From Advenella incenata (GTDB lineage: Bacteria > Pseudomonadota > Gammaproteobacteria > Burkholderiales > Burkholderiaceae_B): 64,000 bases of DNA. The translations under genes and the position numbers were made by a program. Numbering within the stretch: the first letter of the stretch is position 1; each line of letters begins with the position of its first letter. A model generated the notes under the pieces. The model had not been told where the DNA came from. It ran no database searches and was given only the letters and a program-made list of their open reading frames with translations. Shown in pieces: positions 45,103 to 54,135 of the stretch. The stretch spans positions 1,784,139-1,848,138 of the forward strand of contig NZ_SHKO01000001.1 in NCBI RefSeq assembly GCF_004217095.1, read 5' to 3'.

Positions 45103-46167
45103 ATGTCCCTCCGCTCACAGTCGTTTTCTAGGATCTGCGCAGCTACGGCGCTGGCGACCAGTATGGTCGTGACCTCAGTGCAAGCCTGCACCCGATTTGT
45201 CTACCACGGCGTACAAGGCGAGGTGATTACGGCGCGCTCCATGGATTGGAAAACGGATGTTGGCACCAATTTATGGGTCTTCCCACGGGGAATGGCGCGT
45301 AACGGGGAGGCTGGGCCTAATTCGGTCAAGTGGACGTCAAAGTACGGAAGCGTGATCGCTTCGGGCTATGACATTTCCACGACAGATGGGATGAATGAGG
45401 CCGGCTTGGTCGCCAATGTACTTTGGTTGGCGGAGTCTTCATACCCGGAATACGACGTCAAAACCCCAGGTTTGTCGATCGCAGCTTGGGCGCAATATGT
45501 TCTGGATAACTTCGCCACAGTTCAGGAGGCGGTGCAGGTACTGCAGAAGCAACCGTTCACCGTGGTGACGGACAATGTTCCAGGCCAAGACCGGCTTGCT
45601 ACTTTGCACTTGTCGCTTTCGGATGCGTCAGGCGATAGCGCAATCATCGAATACATTGACGGCACGCAGGTTATTCACCATAGCCGCGACTACCAGGTAA
45701 TGACTAACTCGCCGATTTTCGAAAAACAGCTAGCTATGGAAGAATACTGGAAGCAAATCGGCGGCACAGTCATGCTGCCCGGCACCAATCGCGCTGCGGA
45801 CCGTTATGCCCGGGCGATGTTCTACGTGAATGCGATTCCAAAAAGCGAGGACGAAGTTGAATCAGTTGCCAGCGTGTTTTCCGTCATCCGCAATGTGTCG
45901 GTCCCCTATGGCCTGACGACAGAGAACGAACCGAATATTTCCTCGACCCGTTGGCGTACCGTTGCGGACCAAAAGCGCATGCGATACTTTTTTGAGTCTG
46001 CGCTGGCCCCGAATGTGTTCTGGATCGACCTGAAACAACTAGATTTTTCGGAAAAAACAGGAAAAGTACTGACACTGGAATTGGGGCCTAATCAGTCAAA
46101 AATATACTCGGGCATGGCAAATGGCCAATTCAAAGAGTCAAAACCGTTCAGATTCCTGGGTCTGTAG
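45103..46167 (+). CDS. Choloylglycine hydrolase / penicillin V acylase-like amidase
   Basis: A 354-residue Ntn-hydrolase. A signal peptide (RICAATALATSMVVTSVQA) is cut directly before Cys29, which would become the N-terminal nucleophile: CTRFVYHGVQGEVITARSMDW is the classic start of linear amide C-N hydrolases. Further marks are DGMNEAGLVANVLWL, MTNSPIFEKQL and a NRAADRYARA segment with the conserved Arg. Periplasmic. In Gram-negatives such enzymes cleave acyl-homoserine lactones or penicillin V; which applies here is not visible. Confidence 0.9.
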   Translation: MSLRSQSFSRICAATALATSMVVTSVQACTRFVYHGVQGEVITARSMDWKTDVGTNLWVFPRGMARNGEAGPNSVKWTSKYGSVIASGYDISTTDGMNEAGLVANVLWLAESSYPEYDVKTPGLSIAAWAQYVLDNFATVQEAVQVLQKQPFTVVTDNVPGQDRLATLHLSLSDASGDSAIIEYIDGTQVIHHSRDYQVMTNSPIFEKQLAMEEYWKQIGGTVMLPGTNRAADRYARAMFYVNAIPKSEDEVESVASVFSVIRNVSVPYGLTTENEPNISSTRWRTVADQKRMRYFFESALAPNVFWIDLKQLDFSEKTGKVLTLELGPNQSKIYSGMANGQFKESKPFRFLGL

Positions 46168-46223
46168 TTTTATGTCTACCATCTTTATTTTAAAAATGCG
46201 GTAACTGGCACGCCAGTCAATTA

Positions 46224-46502
46224 TTGGCGGCTCTCTATGATAGATGTCAGATGCCTATGTCATCAAAATGGTTTAGCTTGGCCTATCCCGTGGGGGGAGA
46301 ACAGGAGAGGCCATCAGGTACCGACGTGACACAATTGCGGGCTCAGGTAAAGAGGTTACAGGAACAGATCCCCGAATACCAGTGCCAGGCCGATAAATTA
46401 CAGAAGATGGAACTGGAAATTGACGCGCTGAGAGTTGAAATCGCGGAACTGAAGGTAAAAGGAGAGTCTGGCCGAACATGTGATCAAGGTCTGAATTTCT
46501 AG
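46224..46502 (+). CDS. Small coiled-coil protein, doubtful
   Basis: A 92-codon frame whose C-terminal half has heptad-like Leu/charged spacing (VTQLRAQVKRLQEQI, LEIDALRVEIAELKVK). I do not recognise it. It could be a fragment of a transposase or phage protein; there is no strong ribosome site at the first ATG, and 46251 is an alternative. Confidence 0.3.
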   Translation: MAALYDRCQMPMSSKWFSLAYPVGGEQERPSGTDVTQLRAQVKRLQEQIPEYQCQADKLQKMELEIDALRVEIAELKVKGESGRTCDQGLNF

Positions 46503-47078
46503 CATGTCACGGAGTATTTAAAACTAGTGCCGCTCGTACAACAGATGTATTTTCATCCTGAACGTTTCGATCTGAAAGACAAAGTTCCCGACCAAGAAAT
46601 TATTCTTAATTGGTTAAAAAAACACGTATTCTGTCAGCGGTGCCGTGGTGTCTGCTGTTGAAAATGTAGCTTGCCCTATTGATCGTTTGACGGGGAAACC
46701 ACATCGAACCCTCAAGGCTAAAACCTAATATTGATGCGGGTTTGGTAAACCCTCAGGGTGGTTTCCCTATGAACTCTCAGCCTTGAGGGTATTCACCCGT
46801 ACACTAATACGAGTCAGCTTAGCCGTTGCAAAAGAGGAGTAAGGCAGGGAAAATAATCAGGTGAAAACAAGCATCATTGGCTAATGAATAATAGGAACAA
46901 TAATGATGAAAATGATAGGATTCACATAAACCTTTTGGTTATTGTCTCAAGAGGCCCATCTAACGAAAAACACAATTTTCAGGGCCTGGCGATATGGCAC
47001 ACCACAATCGCTGGCAGGGACTGCATTGATGTCATTTTAAGAGAGCTATGGCCGCCCGATTAGCCGCCCCTTCGGTTT
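46503..47078. other. Gene-poor stretch of the island
   Basis: About 575 bases without a supportable gene. It contains the inverted repeats at 46692-46790, described separately, and AT-rich sequence before the end of the MarR gene. Confidence 0.4.
46692..46790. repeat. Nested inverted repeats, possible RNA structure
   Basis: ACCCTCAAGGCT at 46708-46719 is the exact reverse complement of AGCCTTGAGGGT at 46779-46790. GGGAAACC (46693-46700) is complementary to GGTTTCCC (46760-46767), and ACCCTCAGGGT at 46749-46759 is itself a near-palindrome. Arms interleave, so they would give alternative foldings or mark the ends of a lost element. Confidence 0.55.
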
Positions 47079-47531
47079 TCAACGCTTCCGAGTTTCGAGC
47101 ATACGCTGAAGCAACTTCTGAAGGAGTTGCTGATCTGACGCGCTGAGCTGTTCGATGATCGGGGCCAGTGCCTGTTGCCCCTGGACATGTAGCCGCTTGA
47201 CGAGCTTGGCCCCGTCGACCGTCAGAAACACGTCTGTCGCCCTGCCATCTTCTTCGTTCGGCGCACGCGCTACCAGTCCCCGCTTTTCTGCTCGGGCGAT
47301 AAGCCCTGATATCGTCTGCTTCTCCAACCCGAGGTAGTCGGCGAGTTCGGCCATTCGAGGACGCCGGTCCCACAGGATGCCCAGAACGCGGATCAGCGAG
47401 AGGGACAAGTCGTTCTCGGCGCCAATTTTGTTGATCACGGCCATAGTAACAAAGGCGGTCGTCACAAGTGCATCGGCCAGCCCTTCATTGGACGCGGTGG
47501 CTTGCTTCATGGATTTTTTCTCTTTCGTCAT
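47079..47531 (-). CDS. MarR-family transcriptional regulator
   Basis: A 150-residue MarR protein: SLIRVLGILWDRRPRMAELA, DYLGLEKQTISGLIARAEKR as recognition helix, GLVARAPNEEDGRATDVFLT as wing with the conserved DGR, and a C-terminal dimerisation helix. ATG 47531 or 47510 could start it. It is divergent from the alcohol-dehydrogenase fragment and the RND genes, over a 12-bp palindrome that is its probable operator. Confidence 0.9.
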   Translation of the reverse strand: MTKEKKSMKQATASNEGLADALVTTAFVTMAVINKIGAENDLSLSLIRVLGILWDRRPRMAELADYLGLEKQTISGLIARAEKRGLVARAPNEEDGRATDVFLTVDGAKLVKRLHVQGQQALAPIIEQLSASDQQLLQKLLQRMLETRKR

Positions 47532-47540
47532 GGTTTTATC

Positions 47541-47570
47541 TTGACATAGTTCGTATTGCAGATCAATAAT
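47541..47570 (+). promoter_or_regulatory. Promoter facing the RND genes
   Basis: TTGACA at 47541-47546, 18-base spacer, AATAAT at 47565-47570. It lies inside the MarR palindrome and would now drive the dehydrogenase fragment and, through the deletion junction, the efflux genes. Confidence 0.55.
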
Positions 47571-47589
47571 AGATCGTAATACGAACTAT
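47546..47589. promoter_or_regulatory. MarR operator palindrome
   Basis: ATAGTTCGTATT at 47546-47557 and AATACGAACTAT at 47578-47589 are perfect 12-bp inverted copies, 20 bases apart, in the MarR/dehydrogenase divergent region. Binding would block the TTGACA-AATAAT promoter. Confidence 0.7.
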
Positions 47590-47618
47590 ATAGCTTACCT
47601 GACCTCGAAGGAGACCCC

Positions 47619-47846
47619 GTGAAAGCTGCTGTCATTACCTCACTCGACCAACCGCCGCACTACAGCGACTGCGCCGATCCCGTGCCAAATGGCCCCGGAG
47701 AAATGCTCGCGGCCGGTCTGCATCACGTCACTCGCGGCCAAGCTTCAGGCGTTCATTGCTCCAGCAGCGAGGGGCTGCCGCTCGTCCCGGGTGTCGATGG
47801 CGTCGAGCGCGGTACTAGCTTGTCACGTCCCAACGCAATACCTTGA
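47619..47846 (+). pseudogene. N-terminal fragment of a zinc-type alcohol dehydrogenase/quinone oxidoreductase
   Basis: GTG start with AAGGAG upstream, then KAAVITSLDQPPHYSDCADP, PNGPGEMLAAGLHHVTRGQA and LPLVPGVDGVERGT, the GroES-like N-terminus of the medium-chain dehydrogenase family. About 65 codons remain of roughly 320; family relatives have a few more residues after GEML, so a small internal deletion is likely too. Sequence after about 47815 belongs to another gene (an outer-membrane efflux factor) read out of frame. Confidence 0.8.
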
Positions 47847-47974
47847 CGGCGCACAGCGACCTACTTACCGCGCAGGCTGATCAGGCACAAGCCTGGTTTC
47901 CTCTGTACCGCAGTTTTGGCGGTGGTTGGAGCGCCGAACCTAGCCCTACCGAAAAACTGGCAGTTCAACCATGA
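47819..47974 (+). pseudogene. C-terminal remnant of an RND outer-membrane factor
   Basis: In the frame running to TGA 47972-47974 the sequence reads LTAHSDLLTAQADQAQAWFP then LYRSFGGGWSAEPSP, the usual C-terminus of NodT/TolC-type outer-membrane efflux factors. A TAG at 47816-47818 closes the frame on the left. The stop overlaps the adaptor ATG (ATGA at 47971), the arrangement of an intact OMF-adaptor-pump operon, so the remainder of the gene was deleted. Confidence 0.75.
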
Positions 47975-49098
47975 AGCATCACCACATGTATCTCGTCGCT
48001 GCGGCCGTCTGTCTTTCCGTTGCTTCCGCCGCGCTGATCGTGACCACGCGCAGCGGCGCTGAACCCACCTCGTCAACGGCTGCGCCATCGGCACTGACGG
48101 TCAAGCGCATCTTTGCCGCCGCACAGCAATGGCCTCAGACGCTGAACGCCGTTGGCACCATTGCTGCCTGGCAGGAAGTCGTGATCGGCGCCGAGATCGG
48201 CGGACGGCGCCTGACGCGGCTGCTGGTCGATGTCGGCGACCAAGTGAAGCAGGGGCAGCTTCTGGCGCAACTCAGTCCTGGCACGCTCGAAGCCGACCTG
48301 AACGCCAGCCGTGCTGCGCTTCAGGAGGCTGAGGTCAATGCCGCAGAGATGGGGCGCGCAGCCGATCGCGCCCGGGCGCTGCAGGGCACCGAGGCCTTGT
48401 CGGCCCAGGACATCGATCAAGCTTTGGCGGCCGGCGATGCCGCGCAAGCCCGTCTGGCCGCAGCCCGTGCGCGCGTGCAGGCCGACAGGCTGCGGTTGGC
48501 CTACACCAAGGTGCGCGCGCCGGACAACGGTGTGATCAGCGTCCGGCCTGCGGTTGAAGGAGCGCTCGTTCAAGTGGGTGCAGAAATCATGCGCCTGCAA
48601 CGCCAGGGCCGGCTGGAGTGGCGTGCCCAATTGCCGGGGCCAGAACTCGGGCGCGTGGCACCTGGCCAGGTCGTGCTCCTCAAACTGGGCGGCACGCAGG
48701 CCATAGAAGGCCGCGTGCGCATGATCTCGCCCCAGGTCGATCCGCAAAGCCGCACCGGCATCGTGTACGTGGACCTCGAGCCCGCCGCTGCAGTGCGCGC
48801 AGGCATGTTTGCCCGCGGCGAGCTTCTGCTGGATCAGCATACGGTGCTGACGCTGCCCGAAACCGCGGTCTTGCTGCGCGACGGTTTCAGCTATGTTTTC
48901 CGCCTCGAGGGCGACAAGGTGCGGCAGCAGAAGGTGACGCTAGGCGTGCGGCGCGGTGACCGGGTGGAAATCCGCGACGGGCTGGCCGCCGACACGGCGG
49001 TCGTCGAGTCCGGCGTCGGTTTCCTGGCGGACAACGTGATGGTGCGCGTCGCCGCCGGCATAAGTCCGAATACGCCCACCCAAACCACCACACGTTGA
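47971..49098 (+). CDS. RND efflux membrane-fusion (adaptor) protein
   Basis: A 375-residue periplasmic adaptor with an N-terminal anchor or signal (YLVAAAVCLSVASAALIV). Domain order is normal: lipoyl part 1 (VGTIAAWQEVVIGAEIGGR, VGDQVKQGQLLAQL), an alpha-helical hairpin rich in Ala/Arg (about 95-165), lipoyl part 2 (LRLAYTKVRAPDNGVIS), beta-barrel (PGQVVLLKLGG) and membrane-proximal domain. It links the inner-membrane RND pump to an outer-membrane channel. Stop and pump start are 11 bases apart. Confidence 0.93.
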   Translation: MKHHHMYLVAAAVCLSVASAALIVTTRSGAEPTSSTAAPSALTVKRIFAAAQQWPQTLNAVGTIAAWQEVVIGAEIGGRRLTRLLVDVGDQVKQGQLLAQLSPGTLEADLNASRAALQEAEVNAAEMGRAADRARALQGTEALSAQDIDQALAAGDAAQARLAAARARVQADRLRLAYTKVRAPDNGVISVRPAVEGALVQVGAEIMRLQRQGRLEWRAQLPGPELGRVAPGQVVLLKLGGTQAIEGRVRMISPQVDPQSRTGIVYVDLEPAAAVRAGMFARGELLLDQHTVLTLPETAVLLRDGFSYVFRLEGDKVRQQKVTLGVRRGDRVEIRDGLAADTAVVESGVGFLADNVMVRVAAGISPNTPTQTTTR

Positions 49099-49109
49099 AC
49101 GGGACGATC

Positions 49110-52100
49110 ATGAACTTCTCCGCCTGGTCGATCCGCAACCCCGTGCCGGCCATCCTGCTATTTGTCATGCTCACGGTGGCCGGGCTGTTCGCGTTCCGCG
49201 CCGCCAAGATTCAGAACTTCCCGGACGTGGATCTGCCCATGATCACCGTCATGGCCAGCCTGCCAGGCACCGCCCCGGCCCAGATGGAAACCGAGGTCGC
49301 GCGCAAGCTGGAGAACGCCATGGCCACAATGAAGGGGCTCAGGCACCTGCATACGACGGTCCAGGACGGCACGGCCACTGTCTCTGCCGAGTTCCGCCTG
49401 GAGAAGCCGCCACAGGAAGCGTTGGACGATACCCGAGCCGCCGTGGCCCGGGTGCGAGCAGACCTGCCTGCGGCCTTGCGCGATCCCATCATTAGCAAGA
49501 TCGAGTTCAAGAATGATCCGATCCTGACTTATACGGTGGCGTCGCCACGTATGGACGATGAAGCGCTGTCATGGTTTGTCGATGACAAGATCACCCGGCG
49601 CCTGCTCGCCGTGCCAGGCGTCGGTGCCGTCACCCGCGTGGGTGGGGTGAGCCGCGAAGTGCGGGTGGAACTGGATCCTGATCGGCTGCTGGCCTTGCGT
49701 CTGAGTGCTGCCGATGTCTCGCGCTTGCTAGTCCAGATGCAACGTGAAGCCCCGGGTGGACGTGCACGGCTGGGGAGTAGCGAACAGACTGTGCGCATGG
49801 TCGTCACGGCACCCTCGGCCGCCGCCCTGGCCGCCATTGCAATCCCATTGCCCGATGGGCATGTCGTGCGCTTGGATCAGGTGGCCACCGTGACCGATGC
49901 GCTGGCCGAGCAACGCAGTGGCGCTTTTCTCAACGGCAAGCCGGTGGTCGGCTTTGAGATCCTGCGCACCACGGGCGCCGGTGATATCGACGTTGCCAAC
50001 GGCGTGCGCCAGGCGCTCGCCGTACTGAAGACGGAACAGCCCGACATCGAAATTACCGAGGCGTTCAACGCCGTCGATCAGGTGTTGGAGAATTTTGAAG
50101 GCAGCATGTCGCTGCTCATCGAAGGCGCCTTGCTCGCGGTGCTGGTGGTGTGGATCTTCCTGCGCGATCTGCGCGCGACGTTCGTCGCCGCCGTAGCGCT
50201 GCCGCTGTCCATCATCCCCACCTTCCTGTTCATGCATTGGATGGGGTTCACGCTGAACCTCATTACCTTGCTGTCGCTGTCACTGGTGGTCGGCATCCTG
50301 GTGGACGACGCCATCGTCGAAATCGAGAACATCATGCGCCACCTCGAACAAGGCAAGGAGCCCCTGGTGGCCGCCCGCGAGGCAGCCGACGAGCTCGGGC
50401 TGGCGGTGATCGCCACCACCTTCGCGCTGATCGCCGTCTTCCTGCCCACCGCCTTCATGAAAGGTCTGGTTGGCAAGTTCTTCGTGCAATTCGGCTGGAC
50501 GGCATCCATCGCCGTGTTCTTCTCGCTCATCGTGGCTCGCCTGCTCACGCCCATGATGGCGGCCTATCTACTGAAGAAGCCGCCCCGGCCCCATGCCGAA
50601 CCATTCTGGATGCCGGCCTATCTGAAGGCTGCGCGCTGGGCATTTACGCACAAGCGCGCGACGCTGACGATCCTGGCGGTCTTTGGAATCGCCAGTTGCA
50701 TGCCGCTGGTTGCTGGTGCGATCAAGAGCGACTTCATGCCGCCGCAAGACCTGAGCCGGACACAGATCAGCGTCGAGCTGCCGCCGGGCAGCACCTTCGA
50801 ACAAACGCGCGCCATCGCCGAGCAGGTGCGCGCGGCCGTGACAGCGCATCCGCATGTGACGATGGTCTACACGGCCGTTGGCGCGGGCAGCGCCGGAGGT
50901 AATTCGATAGGCGGTGTGGCCGAAGCGCGCACGGCGAATCTGACGCTGAACCTGACGCCACGCAAGGAACGCCCGGGCCTGAGCCAGCAGCACATCGAGC
51001 GCGAGCTGTATACGCGCCTGCAGGACGTGGCCGGCGCACGCGTCAAAGTGGCCGCCAATGTGGTCTACACACTGGTGCTCTCCGGCGAGGACCGTGACCT
51101 GTTGGCGCAACACGCGGCCACGGTGGAGCAGGAACTGCGCAGCCTGGCTGGAATCGGCCAGGTGACCAGCAGCTCAAGTCTGCAGCGCCCCGAGTTGATC
51201 GTGCGCCCGGACACTGCCCGCGCGGCGGATCTGGGAGTGACGACTGTCGCCATTGCAGAGACGGTGCGTGTGGCGACCCTAGGGGACTACGACCAGTTTC
51301 TGCCGAAGCTCAACCTGAGCCAGCGCCAAGTGCCAATTGTGGTGCGGCTGCCCGAAGACGCGGCGAGAAACCTGGAACTGCTGCGTCAGCTCACGGTGCC
51401 GGGTGCGCGCGGTCCGGTGCCGCTGCGTGATGTGGCGGAGGTAGAGATCGCCAGCGGTCCCGCACAGATCAATCGCCTCGACCGTCTTCGCAACGTGAAC
51501 TTCGTGATCGAACTCAACGGTCAGGCCTTGGGCGATGTGCAGCAGCGCGCCGCCGCGCTGCCCAGCCTGTCCCACCTGCCGCCTGGCCTGGTCAAGTACG
51601 ACATCGGCGAAGCGGAAACGTCCAACGAACTCGGCCAGGGTTTCCTGCTGGCGATGGGCACGGGCGTGGCTTGCATCTACATCGTGCTGGTGCTGCTGTT
51701 CCACGCCTGGCTGCAGCCGGTGACGATTCTCGGGGCGCTGCTGTTATCGATCCCGGGAGCGATCCTGGCCCTGTTCGTAACCGGCACCAACCTCAGCATG
51801 CCCGCCATGATCGGGATGATCATGCTGATGGGCATCGCCACCAAGAACTCCATTCTGCTGGTGGAGTACGCCATCGTGGCGCAGCGCGATCACGGCATGT
51901 CCCGGCTCGACGCGCTGCTCGACGCCTGCCACAAACGTGCACGGCCCATCGTGATGACGACCTTGGCAATGGGCGCCGGGATGCTCCCCATCGCGCTGGG
52001 CTTTGGTGCCGACCCAAGCTTTCGCGCGCCGATGGCCATCGTCGTGATCGGCGGCCTTATCACCTCGACCTTCCTGAGCTTGCTGGTGATCCCCGTGCTC

Positions 52101-52208
52101 TACGAAGTGGTGGATGATCTCGTCCAGCGTTGCACGCCGAAGCGTTGGCAAACACCGGCCAAACTTGAATTTCTCACTGTGCCTAAAGATGAACTCCCAC
52201 GAGAGTGA
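49110..52208 (+). CDS. RND efflux pump, inner-membrane permease
   Basis: A 1032-residue RND transporter of the AcrB-related (HAE-type) family: N-terminal WSIRNPVPAILLFVMLTVAG, two large periplasmic loops, the proton-relay Asp pair in LVVGILVDDAIVEIENIMRH in TM4, and MIGMIMLMGIATKNSILLVE in TM11, matching the conserved second-half motif. Expected to export hydrophobic or toxic compounds using proton motive force. ATG 49110 is preferred to a TTG overlapping the adaptor stop. Codons are markedly G+C-rich compared with neighbouring blocks. An outer-membrane channel must come from elsewhere. Confidence 0.93.
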   Translation: MNFSAWSIRNPVPAILLFVMLTVAGLFAFRAAKIQNFPDVDLPMITVMASLPGTAPAQMETEVARKLENAMATMKGLRHLHTTVQDGTATVSAEFRLEKPPQEALDDTRAAVARVRADLPAALRDPIISKIEFKNDPILTYTVASPRMDDEALSWFVDDKITRRLLAVPGVGAVTRVGGVSREVRVELDPDRLLALRLSAADVSRLLVQMQREAPGGRARLGSSEQTVRMVVTAPSAAALAAIAIPLPDGHVVRLDQVATVTDALAEQRSGAFLNGKPVVGFEILRTTGAGDIDVANGVRQALAVLKTEQPDIEITEAFNAVDQVLENFEGSMSLLIEGALLAVLVVWIFLRDLRATFVAAVALPLSIIPTFLFMHWMGFTLNLITLLSLSLVVGILVDDAIVEIENIMRHLEQGKEPLVAAREAADELGLAVIATTFALIAVFLPTAFMKGLVGKFFVQFGWTASIAVFFSLIVARLLTPMMAAYLLKKPPRPHAEPFWMPAYLKAARWAFTHKRATLTILAVFGIASCMPLVAGAIKSDFMPPQDLSRTQISVELPPGSTFEQTRAIAEQVRAAVTAHPHVTMVYTAVGAGSAGGNSIGGVAEARTANLTLNLTPRKERPGLSQQHIERELYTRLQDVAGARVKVAANVVYTLVLSGEDRDLLAQHAATVEQELRSLAGIGQVTSSSSLQRPELIVRPDTARAADLGVTTVAIAETVRVATLGDYDQFLPKLNLSQRQVPIVVRLPEDAARNLELLRQLTVPGARGPVPLRDVAEVEIASGPAQINRLDRLRNVNFVIELNGQALGDVQQRAAALPSLSHLPPGLVKYDIGEAETSNELGQGFLLAMGTGVACIYIVLVLLFHAWLQPVTILGALLLSIPGAILALFVTGTNLSMPAMIGMIMLMGIATKNSILLVEYAIVAQRDHGMSRLDALLDACHKRARPIVMTTLAMGAGMLPIALGFGADPSFRAPMAIVVIGGLITSTFLSLLVIPVLYEVVDDLVQRCTPKRWQTPAKLEFLTVPKDELPRE

Positions 52209-52441
52209 AGGCCGTCAGAATTTTCTTCCGCTGCTTATCTCGCTCGCGCTCTGTCTTTGTGCTCGCGCGGTTGCGTTGCTTGTCGCTTTGGAGATGGCAG
52301 GAATCAGCTACGCCCTTGGGCCGACTTGGCCGTGGAATCGAGTTCCCGGTACTGATGGGGTTCTTGGCACGCTATGTAGTTGCACGGGACGGCGGAGCCT
52401 ATGCGTTGGATTCACGCCTTGGAATTTATCCGTAAATAGAC

Positions 52442-52488
52442 AAACTGACGCTCCGAGCCTCATTGAATGAGGCTCGGAGCGAGAGTTT
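52442..52488. repeat. Head-to-head inverted repeat, IS-end-like
   Basis: Arms 52442-52464 and 52466-52488 are inverted copies over 23 bases with two mismatches, separated by one base; the inner 16 bp (CGCTCCGAGCCTCATT and its complement) are perfect. The layout suits two abutting ends of an insertion sequence or a strong bidirectional terminator. Confidence 0.6.
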
Positions 52489-52560
52489 TGGCTAAGCGAG
52501 TCGTTTCGTGGCTGGTGACGGACGAGTTCTGGAAGCGGGCGGAGCTGCTGGTCCCGCCGA
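52488..52560 (+). mobile_element. Transposase N-terminal remnant (IS5-like, tentative)
   Basis: From TTG 52488 the frame reads LAKRVVSWLVTDEFWKRAEL LVPP before meeting unrelated sequence and a stop. The D-E-F/L-W plus LxP pattern is typical of the first residues of IS5/IS4-type transposases, and it starts exactly at the right arm of the inverted repeat, as an IS end should. Everything downstream is lost. Confidence 0.45.
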
Positions 52561-52807
52561 GTTTAAACATTATTTGCGGATAGGTTTTAAGCCATCGCCA
52601 ACGATGATCGGCGGATGTTTCCGGCGCCAAAGAGCGGGAGAACCTGCAAACCGCAGCGAGGTGGATCAATTAGGTATTCGGATGGTTGATCCGGATTAAG
52701 TTTCCACCAGCGCGCCACTGTGTTCTTTCGATGAAGCAGCATTCGATACGGGACTAGAGTCAATCGGTGGTGTGTGCTCATGAAATGCCGCACGGAAAGT
52801 AGGGTAG

Positions 52808-53517
52808 GTGGCCTTGCTCGATGAAGATGTTAAGAGACTTCCCAGGCCAATCACGTGGAATGAGCAAGAAAAACTATTACAGCAACTTCCGGAGCATTTT
52901 CGAAATATGGTCTTGTTTGACCTGAATACAGGTCTCAGAGAAGACGTTGTTTGTTCCCTGCGTTGGGATTGGGAGCTTAAAATCAATCTGCAGCCAAATT
53001 TGCCAGTTTCCGTCTTTGTTATACCTCGAGTAAATGTCAAAGGGCGAAAATCTGAGCGTATTGTTGTATGCAATTCAGTCGCACAATCCATTGTCGAATC
53101 ACAGCGAGGTCTGCATAAGGAAGCTGTTTTTACCTATTGGCGACCACGTAAAGGTGAAGATAAAGTGGATCTGAAGCATTAGCCGGTAAACTTTATCAAC
53201 AATACGGCCTGGCAGAAAGGCGTGAGGGCGTGGAGGATTTGCATGTCCACGATCTACGGCATACCGTTGGCATGCGGCTTCGACTGACTGGAGTAGGGGA
53301 GCGCACGCAGGATGTGATTTTATGGCACAGCAATAAGTCCATGAACTCGCATTATGCAATTGCTCAGCTGCGTGAGATTTATGATGCATTAGAGGGTATT
53401 GCACACCCAGGCGAAGATGAGGAAACGCTCAATCTGCATGCGATGATCCGACAAGCGCAGATTAGGTATGCGAACCGAGTCCCACAAAAGTCCCACAGCA
53501 ATAAAAAAGCCGCTTAA
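52808..53517 (+). pseudogene. Tyrosine recombinase (integrase), frameshifted and N-terminally truncated
   Basis: Two frames together give the catalytic domain. Frame one (52808-53182): WNEQEKLLQQLPEHFRNMVL, FDLNTGLREDVVCSLRWDWE with the first catalytic Arg. Frame two (about 53170-53517): KLYQQYGLAERREGVEDLHV, HDLRHTVGMRLR with HxxR, VILWHSNKSMNSHYA with the His and Tyr nucleophile. A single shift near 53170 separates them. A TAG lies directly before 52808 and the arm-binding and core-binding N-terminal domains are absent. It ends 51 bases from the 3' end of tRNA-Pro, the usual integrase position. Confidence 0.8.
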
Positions 53518-53568
53518 AGAATTCGACTCTTTAAACGACTTAAGTATTTGATATCACTAATATTTTTG

Positions 53569-53645
<77 letters not shown>

Positions 53646-53739
53646 ACGTATTCACTAAATCAGCGAAGAAAAGGATATTAACATAAACTTCGATTTAATG
53701 ACAAGTGGGGTGTGCCTTAAAATCTACATTTTTACCTGC

Positions 53740-54135
53740 TTAGCGTCCCTGATTGTTGCGCATTTGCTCCAGTCTGCGGCTGGCGCCTTCCATGCCACGC
53801 TGAGTCTGGCGATACGAAGAGCGGCTTGGTCTGTCGTTATCTCGCCGGTTATTCCAGTTGCTGCGATCATGATCCCGGCGCTCGCGCCAATCATTTCTGT
53901 CGCGACGGCGATCGGAATCTCGCCGTGCTTCCTGACGACGTTCCCAGTCGCGGCGGTCACCGCGCCTATAGTCTACATTCCGGTAACCACTGCGATAACC
54001 GCTCCCGTAGTAGCTTGAACCTCCACTGTACCCGTCGTAACCGTCAGAATAACGCCCGTAACCGTCGCCAGCGTAGCCGACACAGCCGCTTAGGGCTCCC
54101 AGTGCTACCAAAAACATGACCAATATTTTTCTCAT
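53740..54135 (-). CDS. Gly/Tyr- then Arg/Asp-rich lipoprotein
   Basis: A 131-residue protein with a lipoprotein signal (KILVMFLVALGALSGC; lipobox LSGC, Cys18). The mature part is low-complexity: first a Gly/Tyr/Ser stretch (DGYGRYSDGYDGYSGGSSYY), then a highly charged Arg/Asp/Asn stretch with a repeated RRD-type unit (RRDWERRQEARRDSDRRRDR). I cannot assign a family. Probably an outer- or inner-membrane lipoprotein with a disordered tail. Confidence 0.75.
   Translation of the reverse strand: MRKILVMFLVALGALSGCVGYAGDGYGRYSDGYDGYSGGSSYYGSGYRSGYRNVDYRRGDRRDWERRQEARRDSDRRRDRNDWRERRDHDRSNWNNRRDNDRPSRSSYRQTQRGMEGASRRLEQMRNNQGR

Larger units (their letters stand above)
52209..52807. other. Debris between the RND gene and the integrase
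   Basis: About 600 bases with no intact gene. It contains abutting IS-like inverted ends (52442-52488) and a transposase N-terminal remnant (52488-52560). Confidence 0.45.

Noticed and set aside
52114..52470. 118-codon frame after the RND pump, including some hydrophobic residues
   Set aside because: Overlaps the end of the pump gene, has no ribosome site and no family features; treated as debris.
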